Assembly (NCBI RefSeq): GCF_001552195.1
Contig: NZ_BCQS01000042.1
Span: 1-61,054, forward strand
Direction of reading: 5' to 3'
Origin: Actinomadura latina NBRC 106108
Lineage (GTDB): Bacteria; Actinomycetota; Actinomycetes; Streptosporangiales; Streptosporangiaceae
DNA length: 61,054 bases
Made by a program: the position numbers and the translations under genes. The notes below the pieces were generated by a model that was not told the origin of the DNA, did no database searches, and was given only the letters and a program-made list of their open reading frames with translations. This document shows, piece by piece, positions 9,307-18,060 of this stretch. Each line of letters starts with the position of its first letter. Position 1 is the first letter of the stretch.

Positions 9307-11811
9307 GTGACAGCGACCACCAGCCAGACGTCCGCCGGCCAGACCGCGCCGTCCACGCCGCCCATCACGCAGCGCATCGCCGACGAGATCGGCGTCCGCG
9401 AGGGGCAGGTGCGGGTCGCGGTGGACCTGCTCGACGGCGGGGCGACCGTCCCGTTCATCGCCCGCTACCGCAAGGAGGCGACCGGAACGCTCGACGACGC
9501 GCAGCTCCGCGCGCTGGAGGAGCGCCTGCGCTACCTGCGCGAGCTGGACGAGCGGCGCGCCGCGATCCTGGAGTCGGTCGAGTCGCAGGGCAAGCTCACC
9601 GACGAGCTGCGCGCCCAGATCGTGACGGCCGACTCCAAGGCCCGGCTGGAGGACATCTACCTCCCGTACAAGCCGAAGCGGCGCACCAAGGCGCAGATCG
9701 CCCGCGAAGCCGGCCTCGAACCGCTCGCCGAGCTGCTGCTGGGCGACCCGTCCCGGGACCCGCAGGCCGAGGCCGCCGCCTACGTCGACGCCGAGAAGGG
9801 CGTCGCGGACCAGGCCGCCGCGCTGGAGGGCGCCCGCTCCATCCTCGTCGAGCGGTTCGCCGAGGACGCCGACCTCATCGGGTCGCTGCGCGAGCGCATG
9901 TGGAACCAGGGCCGGATGGTCTCCCGGGTCCGGGACGGCAAGCAGGAGAGCGGCGCCAAGTTCTCCGACTACTTCGAGTTCGCCGAGCCGTTCGCGAAGC
10001 TGCCCTCGCACCGCATCCTCGCGCTGTTCCGGGGCGAGAAGGAAGAGGTCCTCGACCTCGACCTGGAACCCGAGGAGGCCGACGACTCCGCGGTCCGCAG
10101 CTCGTACGAGGCGGAGATCGCGCGCCGGTTCCAGATCGCCGACCAGGGGCGTCCGGCCGACAAGTGGCTGTCGGACGCGGTCCGGTGGGCCTGGCGCACC
10201 CGGATCCTCGTCCACCTCGGCATCGACCTGCGCACCCGGCTGCGGCAGGAGGCCGAGGACGAGGCGGTCCGCGTGTTCGCCGCCAACCTGCGCGACCTGC
10301 TGCTCGCCGCGCCCGCCGGGACCCGCGCGACGATGGGCCTCGACCCGGGCCTGCGCACGGGCGTCAAGGTCGCCGTCGTGGACGCCACCGGCAAGGTCGT
10401 CGCGACCGACACGATCTACCCGCACGAGCCGCGCCGGAAGTGGGACGAGTCGATCGAGACGCTCGCCCGGCTCGCCCGCGAGCACAAGGTCGACCTCGTC
10501 TCGATCGGCAACGGCACCGCGTCCCGGGAGACCGACAAGCTCGCCGCCGACCTGATCGCCCGGTACCCCGACCTCGGGCTCACCAAGATCATGGTGTCGG
10601 AGGCGGGCGCGTCGGTGTACTCGGCGTCGGAGTACGCCGGGCGGGAACTGCCCGGCATGGACGTCTCGCTGCGCGGCGCCGTGTCGATCGCCCGCCGCCT
10701 GCAGGACCCGCTCGCCGAGCTGGTCAAGATCGACCCCAAGTCGATCGGCGTCGGCCAGTACCAGCACGACGTCTCCGAGGTGAAGCTGTCCCGCTCCCTG
10801 GACGCCGTCGTCGAGGACTGCGTGAACGCCGTCGGCGTGGACGTCAACACCGCGTCCGCGCCGCTGCTGACCCGCGTGTCCGGCATCGGCGAGGGCCTCG
10901 CGGAGAACATCGTCGCGCACCGCGACGCCAACGGCCCGTTCCGCAGCCGCACCGGGCTGAAGGACGTCCCGCGGCTCGGCCCGAAGGCGTTCGAGCAGTG
11001 CGCGGGCTTCCTGCGCATCCCCGGCGGCGACGACCCGCTGGACGCCTCCAGCGTGCACCCCGAGTCCTACCCGGTCGTCCGCCGGATCCTGGACGCCGCC
11101 GGCAACGACATCAAGGGCGTCGTCGGCAACACGGCCGTGCTGCGCTCGCTGGAGCCGGAGCGGTTCGTCGACGACACGTTCGGGCTGCCGACCGTCACCG
11201 ACATCCTCGCCGAGCTGGAGAAGCCGGGCCGCGACCCGCGCCCGGCGTTCAAGACCGCCACGTTCAAGGAGGGTGTCGACAAGCTAGGCGACCTCGAACC
11301 CGGGATGCTCCTGGAGGGCGTCGTCACCAACGTCGCCGCGTTCGGCGCGTTCGTGGACGTCGGCGTCCACCAGGACGGGCTCGTCCACATCTCCGCCATG
11401 TCGGACAAGTTCGTCGAGGACCCGCGCGACGTCGCCAAGCCCGGTGACATCGTCCGCGTGAAGGTGCTGGACGTCGACCTGCAGCGCAAGCGCATCTCGC
11501 TCACCCTCCGCCTGGACGACGAGCCCGGCGGTGGCAAGCAGGGGGCCGGTAAGCAGGGCGGCGGCCGGCGCGGTGAGCAGAGCCGCGGCGGCCAGAGCCC
11601 GGCTGGTCAGAACCGCGGTGGCCAGGCCCGCGGCGGGCAGAACCGCGGCGGACAGGACCGCGGGCAGAACCAGCGCGGCGGGCGCGGCGGCGGCCAGCCC
11701 CGCGGCGGTCAGGGAGGCAGTGGTCAGGGAGGCAGTGGCGCCATGGCCGACGCCCTCCGCCGCGCTGGCCTCGACAAGGGCCTTCCCGGCAAGGACCGCA
11801 AGGGCCGCTGA
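9307..11811 (+). CDS. tex: Tex-family RNA-binding transcription accessory protein with a Gly/Arg/Gln-rich tail
   Basis: An 834-residue Tex protein. It shows the N-terminal helical Tex region (ITQRIADEIGVREGQVRVAV onward), the YqgF/RNase H-like domain (MGLDPGLRTGVKVAVVD), helix-hairpin-helix repeats (LTRVSGIGEGLAENIVAHRD) and an S1 RNA-binding domain (GMLLEGVVTNVAAFGAFVDVG). The last 85 residues are an unusual tail rich in GQNRGGQ/RGG units. GTG at 9307 is used because family similarity begins just after it; the ribosome site is poor (GGGGAG is 16 bases away). A 72-bp upstream GTG (9235) is an alternative. Tex promotes transcription fidelity and RNA turnover; here it is monocistronic. Confidence 0.9.
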   Translation: MTATTSQTSAGQTAPSTPPITQRIADEIGVREGQVRVAVDLLDGGATVPFIARYRKEATGTLDDAQLRALEERLRYLRELDERRAAILESVESQGKLTDELRAQIVTADSKARLEDIYLPYKPKRRTKAQIAREAGLEPLAELLLGDPSRDPQAEAAAYVDAEKGVADQAAALEGARSILVERFAEDADLIGSLRERMWNQGRMVSRVRDGKQESGAKFSDYFEFAEPFAKLPSHRILALFRGEKEEVLDLDLEPEEADDSAVRSSYEAEIARRFQIADQGRPADKWLSDAVRWAWRTRILVHLGIDLRTRLRQEAEDEAVRVFAANLRDLLLAAPAGTRATMGLDPGLRTGVKVAVVDATGKVVATDTIYPHEPRRKWDESIETLARLAREHKVDLVSIGNGTASRETDKLAADLIARYPDLGLTKIMVSEAGASVYSASEYAGRELPGMDVSLRGAVSIARRLQDPLAELVKIDPKSIGVGQYQHDVSEVKLSRSLDAVVEDCVNAVGVDVNTASAPLLTRVSGIGEGLAENIVAHRDANGPFRSRTGLKDVPRLGPKAFEQCAGFLRIPGGDDPLDASSVHPESYPVVRRILDAAGNDIKGVVGNTAVLRSLEPERFVDDTFGLPTVTDILAELEKPGRDPRPAFKTATFKEGVDKLGDLEPGMLLEGVVTNVAAFGAFVDVGVHQDGLVHISAMSDKFVEDPRDVAKPGDIVRVKVLDVDLQRKRISLTLRLDDEPGGGKQGAGKQGGGRRGEQSRGGQSPAGQNRGGQARGGQNRGGQDRGQNQRGGRGGGQPRGGQGGSGQGGSGAMADALRRAGLDKGLPGKDRKGR

Positions 11812-11908
11812 GACACAGAAGGCCACTGAGACACAGAAGGCCACTGAGACACAGAAGGCCACTGAGACACAGAAGGCCACTGAGACGCAGAAGGCCACTG
11901 AGACGCGG
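11803..11908. repeat. 18-bp tandem repeat, about 5.9 copies, built on the tex stop region
   Basis: The unit is GGCCACTGAGACACAGAA. Copies start at 11803, 11821, 11839, 11857, 11875 and 11893, with single-base variation (G/A at unit position 5, A/G in the last two). The first copy spans the TGA stop of tex. Because the unit is a multiple of three, each copy repeats an in-frame TGA. No conserved protein is encoded. Confidence 0.9.
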
Positions 11909-11948
11909 TGATGCCCGGCCTCGCGCGAGGCCGGGCATCACCGCGTCT
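11901..11948. terminator. Perfect 48-bp palindrome between convergent tex and DMT-family genes
   Basis: The left half 11901-11924 is exactly the reverse complement of 11925-11948 (centre CTCGCGCGAG). As RNA it would make a stem of about 22 bp with a 4-base loop on either strand, 4 bp beyond the convergent gene's stop. It overlaps the last tandem-repeat copy and likely terminates transcription in both directions. Confidence 0.85.
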
Positions 11949-11952
11949 TGGC

Positions 11953-13122
11953 CTAATCTCCGAAGCCGCGCCAGCGCCCGTCCGATCCGGTATCGGTCGG
12001 GCCCTGCGGACGGACGGGACGGCGCGGCGGCGTGCCCTCCGGGGCGGCGTACCCGTCCGGCCGGTCGTACCCGTCAGGCCGGTCGTAGGGGCCCTGGCCC
12101 AGCGGGTCCCGCGCGTACGGGGACGGCTGCGGCGGCACCGGCGCGCCGTAGACCTGGCCGAGTTGCGGCCCGCCCAGCGCGGGTCCGCCGATCGCCGTCC
12201 CGCCGAACGGGTCGTGCGCGGCGTACGCGTCGTCCTCGCGGGACGCCTCCGGCGACTCCTCCTCGACCGGCCGGTGCCGGGGGAACTGCAGGACGGCGAC
12301 CGCGCCCAGCGCCAGCGCGCCGAGCCGCATCGCCGAGTGCGCCGCGTCCCGCGGCCACGGCTCCCCGTACATGAACGAGCCCATGGTCAGCAGGTACGAC
12401 TTGGCGGCCACCGTCATGACCGTCGCCACGATCGACACCCGGCAGCGCTGGAACGCCATCACCATGATCCCGAACCCGATGGCCGCCGCCACCACGGTCA
12501 GGTAGGGCCACGGCGTCGCGAGGATCCACAGGCTGGAGGCGTTCGGGTCGTCGCTCCACCCCTTGATCGCCAGCTCGGCGGTGCCGACCGGGAAGCCGGC
12601 GCCGAGCCCGTAGGCGATGCCGGTGACCGGGCGCGCGTGCCGGCCGTCCGGCCGGTAGTCGCCGAGGACGAGGATCAGCAGCGGCACCACGATCGCCGGG
12701 GCGACCACGACCGCGATCTTCCACAGCGGCGCCTCCGCCGAGCCGATCGGCTCGTCCCCGCTCAGCGAGGCGGTCAGCAGCAGGATCGCGGCGCCGATCA
12801 GCACCAGGCTCAGCCACTCGCGCGGGGTGAGCCGCTCGCCGAAGAACACCAGCGCGATCAGCAGCAGCGGCACCATGCCGGACATGAAGATCGGCACGGC
12901 CTGCGACAGCGGCAGGTTCCGCAGCGCCATGATCTGCAGGCTGAGGCCGCCGAGCACGATCCCGAGTGCGATCAGGAAGACCCAGTCGCTGACGATCACC
13001 CAGACCATGTGGAGGAGGCGGTTGCCCCGGACAGGGGGCATCCGGTCCGCCGCCAGCTTGAAGACGGCGAACCCGAGGTAGTAGAGACCGGTCGCACTGA
13101 AGGCCGCGGCTATCCCGTTCAT
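11953..13122 (-). CDS. EamA-like (DMT superfamily) integral membrane protein with a long Pro/Gly-rich C-terminal tail
   Basis: A 389-residue polytopic protein. Around nine or ten hydrophobic segments fill residues 1-280 in two halves, with the motif GLSLQIMALRNLPLSQAVPIFMSG typical of the DMT/EamA fold (residues about 60-83). The remaining 100 residues are hydrophilic, with YDRPDGYDRPDGY repeats and GGP-rich stretches, and are likely cytoplasmic and disordered. No substrate is predictable; relatives are annotated as DMT-family transporters or hypothetical membrane proteins. The start at 13122 has only a weak ribosome site. Confidence 0.78.
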   Translation of the reverse strand: MNGIAAAFSATGLYYLGFAVFKLAADRMPPVRGNRLLHMVWVIVSDWVFLIALGIVLGGLSLQIMALRNLPLSQAVPIFMSGMVPLLLIALVFFGERLTPREWLSLVLIGAAILLLTASLSGDEPIGSAEAPLWKIAVVVAPAIVVPLLILVLGDYRPDGRHARPVTGIAYGLGAGFPVGTAELAIKGWSDDPNASSLWILATPWPYLTVVAAAIGFGIMVMAFQRCRVSIVATVMTVAAKSYLLTMGSFMYGEPWPRDAAHSAMRLGALALGAVAVLQFPRHRPVEEESPEASREDDAYAAHDPFGGTAIGGPALGGPQLGQVYGAPVPPQPSPYARDPLGQGPYDRPDGYDRPDGYAAPEGTPPRRPVRPQGPTDTGSDGRWRGFGD

Positions 13123-13351
13123 CCCGGACGAGTATGGGCCTTCCGGGCACTTATGTCACTGCCCGTGCGGCAACGTTGACGCGGATTTCGACGGTCTTGT
13201 GAGCGTCCGATGTCCGCAGCCGGGGCCGCGACCCCATAGACTTGACCGCGCGAAGGCGCGGAGCCGTATTTCGGCGTGCCCGCGCCCCTCGAGTTGAGCA
13301 CGCGTCGAACGCCGCGGCCGAGACAGCGCCCGATCAAGGAGACCTACCCCA

Positions 13352-14851
13352 GTGAAGACCGATGTCGAGGAGCTGACCCCCACGCGGGTCAAGCTCACCG
13401 TCGAGGTTCCGTTCGACGAGCTCAAGCCGAACCTCGACAAGGCGTACAAGGAGATCTCGCAGCAGGTGCGGATCAAGGGCTTCCGGCCCGGCAAGGTCCC
13501 CGCCCCGCTGATCGACAAGTACGTCGGCCGGGGTGCGGTGCTGCAGGAGGCCGTCAACGACGCGCTGCCCGAGCTGTACGGCCGTGCCGTCGAGGAGTCC
13601 GAGATCTTCGTGCTCGGGCAGCCCGACGTCGAGGTGACCGAGCTGGACGACGGCACCCAGTTCGCGTTCACCGCCGAGGTCGACATCCGGCCGAAGTTCG
13701 ACGTGCCCGAGTACGACGGCCTGGAGGTCGTCGTGGAGGACGCCGAGGTCACCGACGAGCAGGTCGAGGAGACCATCGGGAACCTGCGCGAGCGGTTCGC
13801 GTCCCTCACCAACGCCGAGCGGGCCGCCGAGGAGGGCGACTTCGCCACCATCGACCTCGTCGCGAAGATCGACGGCGCGGAGATCGAGGACGCCTCCACC
13901 GCCGGCTACTCCTACGAGGTCGGCAGCAACTCGGCCATCGAGGGCCTGGACGACGCGCTCACCGGCCTCGCCGCCGGCGAGGACGCGACGTTCACCGGCG
14001 CCCTGGTCGGCGGCGAGCGCGCCGGCGAGGAGGCCGAGATCACCGTCACGGTGCAGAGCGTCAAGGTCAAGAACCTGCCCGACCTGGACGACGAGTTCGC
14101 CCAGCTCGCCAGCGAGTTCGACACCATCGACGAGCTGCGCGAGGACGTCCGCACGCGGCTCGGCCGGCAGGTGCGGATGCAGCAGCTGTCCGAGGCGCGC
14201 GACAAGGCCCTTGAGGCGCTGCTGGAGAAGGTCGAGATCCCCCTCCCCGAGAAGGTCGTGGAAGAGGAGATCAGCCGCCGCAACCAGCAGCTGGAGCAGC
14301 AGCTCCAGATGGCGGGCATGACCAAGGAGGACTACCTCGAGGAAGAGGAGAAGTCCGCCGAGGAGTTCGACACCGAGGTCGCCGACGCGGCCCGGCTCGC
14401 GGTCAAGGGCGGGTTCGTCCTCGACCAGCTCGCCGTCCAGGAGGAGCTGGGCGTCGAGAACGAGGAGCTCAGCGAGTACGTCGTCACCCAGGCCATGCAG
14501 ATGGGTGTGCAGCCGCAGCAGCTCGCCGAGTACCTCACGCAGAACAACCAGCTTCCGGCGATCGTCTCGGAGGTGCTGCGCAGCAAGGCGCTGAACCTCG
14601 TCGTCGAGCACGTCACCATCAAGGACGAGTCGGGCAACGAGATCGACGTCGAGGCCGTCCGGCGCGAGCTGAACGGCGAGACGGGCGAGACCGTCGACGC
14701 CGAGGACGCCGAGGCCGCGGGCGGCACCGAGGACGCCGCCGAGACCGCCGAGACCGAGGAGACCCCCGCGCAGACGGCTGAGGCCGCCGCTGAGGAGTCC
14801 CCGGCCGCCGAGGCGAAGGACGAGACGGACACGAAGGACAAGGACGCCTAA
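13352..14851 (+). CDS. tig: Trigger factor, ribosome-associated chaperone and prolyl isomerase
   Basis: A 499-residue trigger factor. The N-terminal ribosome-binding domain carries the signature GFRPGKVP around residues 47-54. A FKBP-type PPIase domain follows (EEGDFATIDLVAKIDG onward, about 153-240), then the helical C-terminal cradle. The last 60 residues are an acidic Ala/Glu/Thr-rich extension, common in actinobacteria. GTG at 13352 follows AAGGAG at 13336-13341. It lies upstream of clpP1-clpP2-clpX as in most bacteria, linking folding of nascent chains with their degradation. Confidence 0.97.
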   Translation: MKTDVEELTPTRVKLTVEVPFDELKPNLDKAYKEISQQVRIKGFRPGKVPAPLIDKYVGRGAVLQEAVNDALPELYGRAVEESEIFVLGQPDVEVTELDDGTQFAFTAEVDIRPKFDVPEYDGLEVVVEDAEVTDEQVEETIGNLRERFASLTNAERAAEEGDFATIDLVAKIDGAEIEDASTAGYSYEVGSNSAIEGLDDALTGLAAGEDATFTGALVGGERAGEEAEITVTVQSVKVKNLPDLDDEFAQLASEFDTIDELREDVRTRLGRQVRMQQLSEARDKALEALLEKVEIPLPEKVVEEEISRRNQQLEQQLQMAGMTKEDYLEEEEKSAEEFDTEVADAARLAVKGGFVLDQLAVQEELGVENEELSEYVVTQAMQMGVQPQQLAEYLTQNNQLPAIVSEVLRSKALNLVVEHVTIKDESGNEIDVEAVRRELNGETGETVDAEDAEAAGGTEDAAETAETEETPAQTAEAAAEESPAAEAKDETDTKDKDA

Positions 14852-14874
14852 GCGTTCTCAAGCGCTCCACCGCG

Positions 14875-14905
14875 CGCCCCGCACCCGGACACCGGATGCG
14901 GGGCG
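14875..14905 (+). terminator. Terminator hairpin after tig
   Basis: CGCCCCGCA and TGCGGGGCG form a 9-bp stem, with an inner CCGG/CCGG pairing in the loop. It lies 24 bp past the tig stop, so clpP1 probably starts from its own promoter. Confidence 0.75.
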
Positions 14906-15033
14906 TCCTGCTCTGCGGGGCGCGCAGGGCGTATGAGCTGGGCGAGCCGGGGGATGACGGGGACGACCCCGCACGAGTGTCCCGTTGGTGAAGATCGTCC
15001 GGAACGCGGGCGGGGTCCGGCGCCGCGCGGGTA

Positions 15034-15044
15034 CGCCCCTGGCG
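15034..15044. promoter_or_regulatory. ClgR-type operator upstream of clpP1P2
   Basis: CGCCCCTGGCG followed by AAAA fits the actinobacterial ClgR box (CGC-Y-N-A-N-R-GCG) at all but one defined position. It sits 88 bp before the clpP1 start, where ClgR sites are found in Streptomyces and mycobacteria. clgR itself is not in the window, so this is a motif-based inference. Confidence 0.45.
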
Positions 15045-15131
15045 AAAAGGCGGCCCCCTGGGCTTAAGCGGGTCCGGTGGCGCGTTAATGTCCAATCATC
15101 CGAACCGATTAAAGGACCGGAGGAACACCCG

Positions 15132-15770
15132 GTGAGCATGCCTCCGACTTTCGACGAGTCGTCGCGGATCCAGGCGCGGGTGGCCGAGGCGCCCCTGCTG
15201 CCTCTGGGCGACCAGCTGTTCCAGCGGCTGCTGCGCGAGCGCATCGTCTTCCTCGGCCAGCAGGTCGACGACGACATCGCCAACCGCATCTGCGCCGAGC
15301 TCCTGCTGCTGTCGGCCGAGGACGGCCGCCGCGACATCACGCTCTACATCAACTCGCCAGGTGGCTCCGTCACCGCCGGCATGGCGATCTACGACATCAT
15401 GCAGTACGTCCCGAACGACATCGTCACGGTGGGCATGGGCCTCGCCGCGTCGATGGGCCAGTTCCTGCTGTGCGCGGGCACCCGGGGCAAGCGCTACGCC
15501 CTGCCGCACGCGCGCATCATGATGCACCAGCCGTCGGGCGGCATCGGCGGCACGGCCTCCGACATCAAGATCCAGGCCGAGCAGATGCTCTACGTGAAGA
15601 AGACGCTCGCCGAGAAGATCGCCGAGCACACCGGCCAGGCGCTCGACCAGATCGAGCGCGACTCCGACCGCGACCGGTGGTTCACCGCCGACGAGGCCAA
15701 GGACTACGGGTTCGTCGACCACGTGGTGCTCAGCGCCACCCAGGTGCCCTCCGAGGGCACCGTCTCCTGA
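15132..15770 (+). CDS. clpP1: ATP-dependent Clp protease proteolytic subunit ClpP1
   Basis: A 212-residue ClpP serine peptidase. Catalytic Ser107 lies in GLAASMGQ and His132 in MMHQP; the third residue is the Asp in the IERDSDRDRWF block. INSPGGSVTAG and the oligomerisation helix are intact. GTG at 15132 is eight bases after GGAGG (15119-15123); ATG at 15138 is a possible alternative. Actinobacteria assemble mixed ClpP1P2 tetradecamers, and this gene is followed by clpP2 112 bp later and then clpX, giving the complete ClpXP machine. Confidence 0.97.
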   Translation: MSMPPTFDESSRIQARVAEAPLLPLGDQLFQRLLRERIVFLGQQVDDDIANRICAELLLLSAEDGRRDITLYINSPGGSVTAGMAIYDIMQYVPNDIVTVGMGLAASMGQFLLCAGTRGKRYALPHARIMMHQPSGGIGGTASDIKIQAEQMLYVKKTLAEKIAEHTGQALDQIERDSDRDRWFTADEAKDYGFVDHVVLSATQVPSEGTVS

Positions 15771-15782
15771 CGGTGGACAGAT

Positions 15783-15855
15783 GACCGCAGCGAGCGCCAG
15801 CGAGCGAGGATCGTCTGCCCACCCCGCGGGGGTCTGGGGGGCGTCCCCCAGAGGA
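15783..15855. repeat. Dispersed G-rich palindromic element, copy 1
   Basis: This clpP1-clpP2 spacer holds GACCGC...GAGGATCG followed by GGGGGTCTGGGGGGCGTCCC and CCAGAGGA. It is clearly related over its length to 40384-40460 after rpmA; the core GGGGGTCTGGGGGG also appears at 43101 and, inverted and diverged, at 51775. Confidence 0.65.
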
Positions 15856-15882
15856 CACTGACACTTAATCGGAGGCACGCAC

Positions 15883-16566
15883 ATGAGCGACCTGTACCGT
15901 CCAGGCTTCGCCGATATCGTCCGGCCGGGCGCCGGTCCGATGCCGGTCGACAACCGCTACATCATTCCGTCGTTCGTCGAGCGCACCACGTACGGGGTCA
16001 AGGAGATGAACCCGTACAACAAGCTGTTCGAGGAGCGCATCATCTTCCTCGGCGTGCAGATCGACGACGCGTCCGCCAACGACGTGATGGCCCAGCTGAT
16101 CACGCTGGAGTCCATCGACCCGGACCGCGACATCAGCATCTACATCAACTCGCCCGGCGGCTCGTTCACCGCCATGACGGCGATCTACGACACGATGCAG
16201 TTCGTCAAGCCCGAGATCCAGACGGTCTGCATCGGCCAGGCCGCCTCGGCCGCCGCCGTGCTGCTCGCGGCCGGGACGCCGGGCAAGCGGGCCGCGCTGC
16301 CCAACTCGCGGATACTGATCCACCAGCCCGCGACCGAGGGCACCTACGGCCAGTCCAGCGACATCGAGATCCAGGCGCGCGAGATCATGCGGATCCGCGA
16401 GCTGCTGGAGAGCATCCTGGCCGAGCACAGCGGCCGGAGCATCGACGAGGTGCGCCACGACATCGAGCGCGACAAGATCCTCACCGCGGACGAGGCGAAG
16501 GCCTACGGCCTCATCGACGACGTCTTCGCCAGCAGGAAGCGGAAAGCAGAGGTAGTGTCGTCCTGA
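15883..16566 (+). CDS. clpP2: ATP-dependent Clp protease proteolytic subunit ClpP2
   Basis: A 227-residue ClpP paralogue. Catalytic Ser122 is in GQAASAAA and His147 in LIHQP, with the Asp in the IERDKILTADEA region. It has a longer N-terminal segment (about 40 residues before the handle domain) than clpP1, as in Streptomyces and Mycobacterium ClpP2. The ATG at 15883 follows GGAGG at good spacing. It forms an operon with clpP1 and probably clpX. Confidence 0.97.
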   Translation: MSDLYRPGFADIVRPGAGPMPVDNRYIIPSFVERTTYGVKEMNPYNKLFEERIIFLGVQIDDASANDVMAQLITLESIDPDRDISIYINSPGGSFTAMTAIYDTMQFVKPEIQTVCIGQAASAAAVLLAAGTPGKRAALPNSRILIHQPATEGTYGQSSDIEIQAREIMRIRELLESILAEHSGRSIDEVRHDIERDKILTADEAKAYGLIDDVFASRKRKAEVVSS

Positions 16567-16740
16567 GACGGCACAAGGACGCGGGAGGTCCCCGAGCCTG
16601 GACGCCACACTTCCGGGCGAGGGGCTTTCCAAGTCCGTTGGAGGCGGTAACGTCGAGTCCAACGTCGAAAGCCTTCGGGACGCAACAGAGCTGCGCCGCA
16701 TCCTCCAAGGCGGGCGGCCCCACGAAAAGGAGACAGTTGG

Positions 16741-18015
16741 GTGGCACGCATCGGCGACGGTGGTGATCTGCTCAAGTGCTCGTTCTGCGGGAAGAGCCAG
16801 AAGCAGGTCAAGAAGCTCATCGCGGGTCCGGGCGTGTACATCTGCGACGAGTGCATCGATCTCTGCAACGAGATCATCGAGGAGGAGCTCTCCGAGACCT
16901 CCGACCTCAAGTGGGACAACCTGCCCAAGCCGCGGGAGATCTACGAGTTCCTCGACTCCTACGTCATCGGGCAGGACACGGCGAAGAAGGCACTGTCCGT
17001 CGCCGTCTACAACCACTACAAGCGGATCCAGTCGGGCGACGCCGGCCGGGACGACCCGGTCGAGATCGGCAAGTCGAACATCTTGCTGCTCGGCCCCACC
17101 GGATCCGGTAAGACGCTGCTCGCGCAGACGCTCGCCAAACTCCTCAACGTCCCGTTCGCCATCGCGGACGCCACGGCGCTGACGGAGGCCGGATACGTCG
17201 GGGAGGACGTCGAGAACATCCTCCTCAAACTGATTCAGGCGGCCGACTACGACGTCAAGAAGGCCGAGACCGGGATCATCTACATCGACGAGGTCGACAA
17301 GGTCGCCCGCAAGAGCGAGAACCCCTCGATCACCCGGGACGTCTCGGGCGAGGGCGTCCAGCAGGCCCTGCTGAAGATCCTGGAGGGCACCACCGCGAGC
17401 GTCCCGCCGCAGGGCGGCCGCAAGCACCCCCACCAGGAGTTCATCCAGATCGACACCACGAACGTGCTGTTCATCTGCGGCGGCGCGTTCGCCGGGCTCG
17501 AGAAGATCGTCGAGTCCCGGGTCGGCAAGCAGGGCATGGGCTTCGGCGCGCAGATCCGCTCGAAGACCTCCTTCGAGGAGTCCTCCGCCATGCTCGGCGA
17601 CGTGATGCCCGAGGACCTGCTGAAGTTCGGGATGATCCCGGAGTTCATCGGCCGGCTCCCGGTGATCACGTCCGTGCACAACCTGGACCGCGAGGCCCTC
17701 ATCAACATCCTCACCGAGCCGAAGAACGCGCTGGTACGCCAGTACCACCGCCTCTTCGAACTCGACGGGGTCGACCTGGAGTTCACCGACGACGCCCTGG
17801 AGGCGATCGCCGACCAGGCCATCCTGCGCGGCACCGGCGCCCGCGGCCTGCGCGCCATCATGGAGGAGGTCCTCCTCTCCGTGATGTACGAGGTCCCGAG
17901 CCGCCAGGACGTCGCCCGCGTCGTCATCACCCGCGAGGCCGTCCTGGAACACGTCAACCCGACCCTCGTCCCGCGGGACCGCCCCAAGCGGGAACCACGC
18001 GAGAAGAGCGCGTAG
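16741..18015 (+). CDS. clpX: ClpX, AAA+ unfoldase of ClpXP
   Basis: A 424-residue hexameric ATPase that unfolds substrates and feeds ClpP. The zinc-binding domain uses Cys13, Cys16, Cys35 and Cys38. Walker A GPTGSGKT is at 118-125, Walker B is IIYIDEVDK, and the ClpP-docking loop reads GMGF. The C-terminal D2 small domain ends with a basic tail. GTG at 16741 has AAGGAGA upstream. The 174-bp gap from clpP2 has no hairpin strong enough to call a terminator, so readthrough is likely. Confidence 0.97.
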   Translation: MARIGDGGDLLKCSFCGKSQKQVKKLIAGPGVYICDECIDLCNEIIEEELSETSDLKWDNLPKPREIYEFLDSYVIGQDTAKKALSVAVYNHYKRIQSGDAGRDDPVEIGKSNILLLGPTGSGKTLLAQTLAKLLNVPFAIADATALTEAGYVGEDVENILLKLIQAADYDVKKAETGIIYIDEVDKVARKSENPSITRDVSGEGVQQALLKILEGTTASVPPQGGRKHPHQEFIQIDTTNVLFICGGAFAGLEKIVESRVGKQGMGFGAQIRSKTSFEESSAMLGDVMPEDLLKFGMIPEFIGRLPVITSVHNLDREALINILTEPKNALVRQYHRLFELDGVDLEFTDDALEAIADQAILRGTGARGLRAIMEEVLLSVMYEVPSRQDVARVVITREAVLEHVNPTLVPRDRPKREPREKSA

Positions 18016-18020
18016 AACGA

Positions 18021-18049
18021 GAAGCCCCGGCCATCGCGGCCGGGGCTTC
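18021..18049. terminator. Bidirectional terminator between clpX and the response regulator
   Basis: GAAGCCCCGGCC and GGCCGGGGCTTC form a perfect 12-bp stem with a 5-base loop, then TTGCTCT. It separates two convergent genes. Confidence 0.85.
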
Positions 18050-18060
18050 TTGCTCTGGGG

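Noticed and set aside
11803..11908. Tandem repeat read as a possible CRISPR array or as a TETQKA-repeat protein
   Set aside because: Units are contiguous with no spacers, and the coding frame has no ribosome site or conserved relatives.
15865..17952. 695-codon open frame antisense to clpP2 and clpX
   Set aside because: It mirrors well-supported genes on the opposite strand and arises from the GC-rich third positions.
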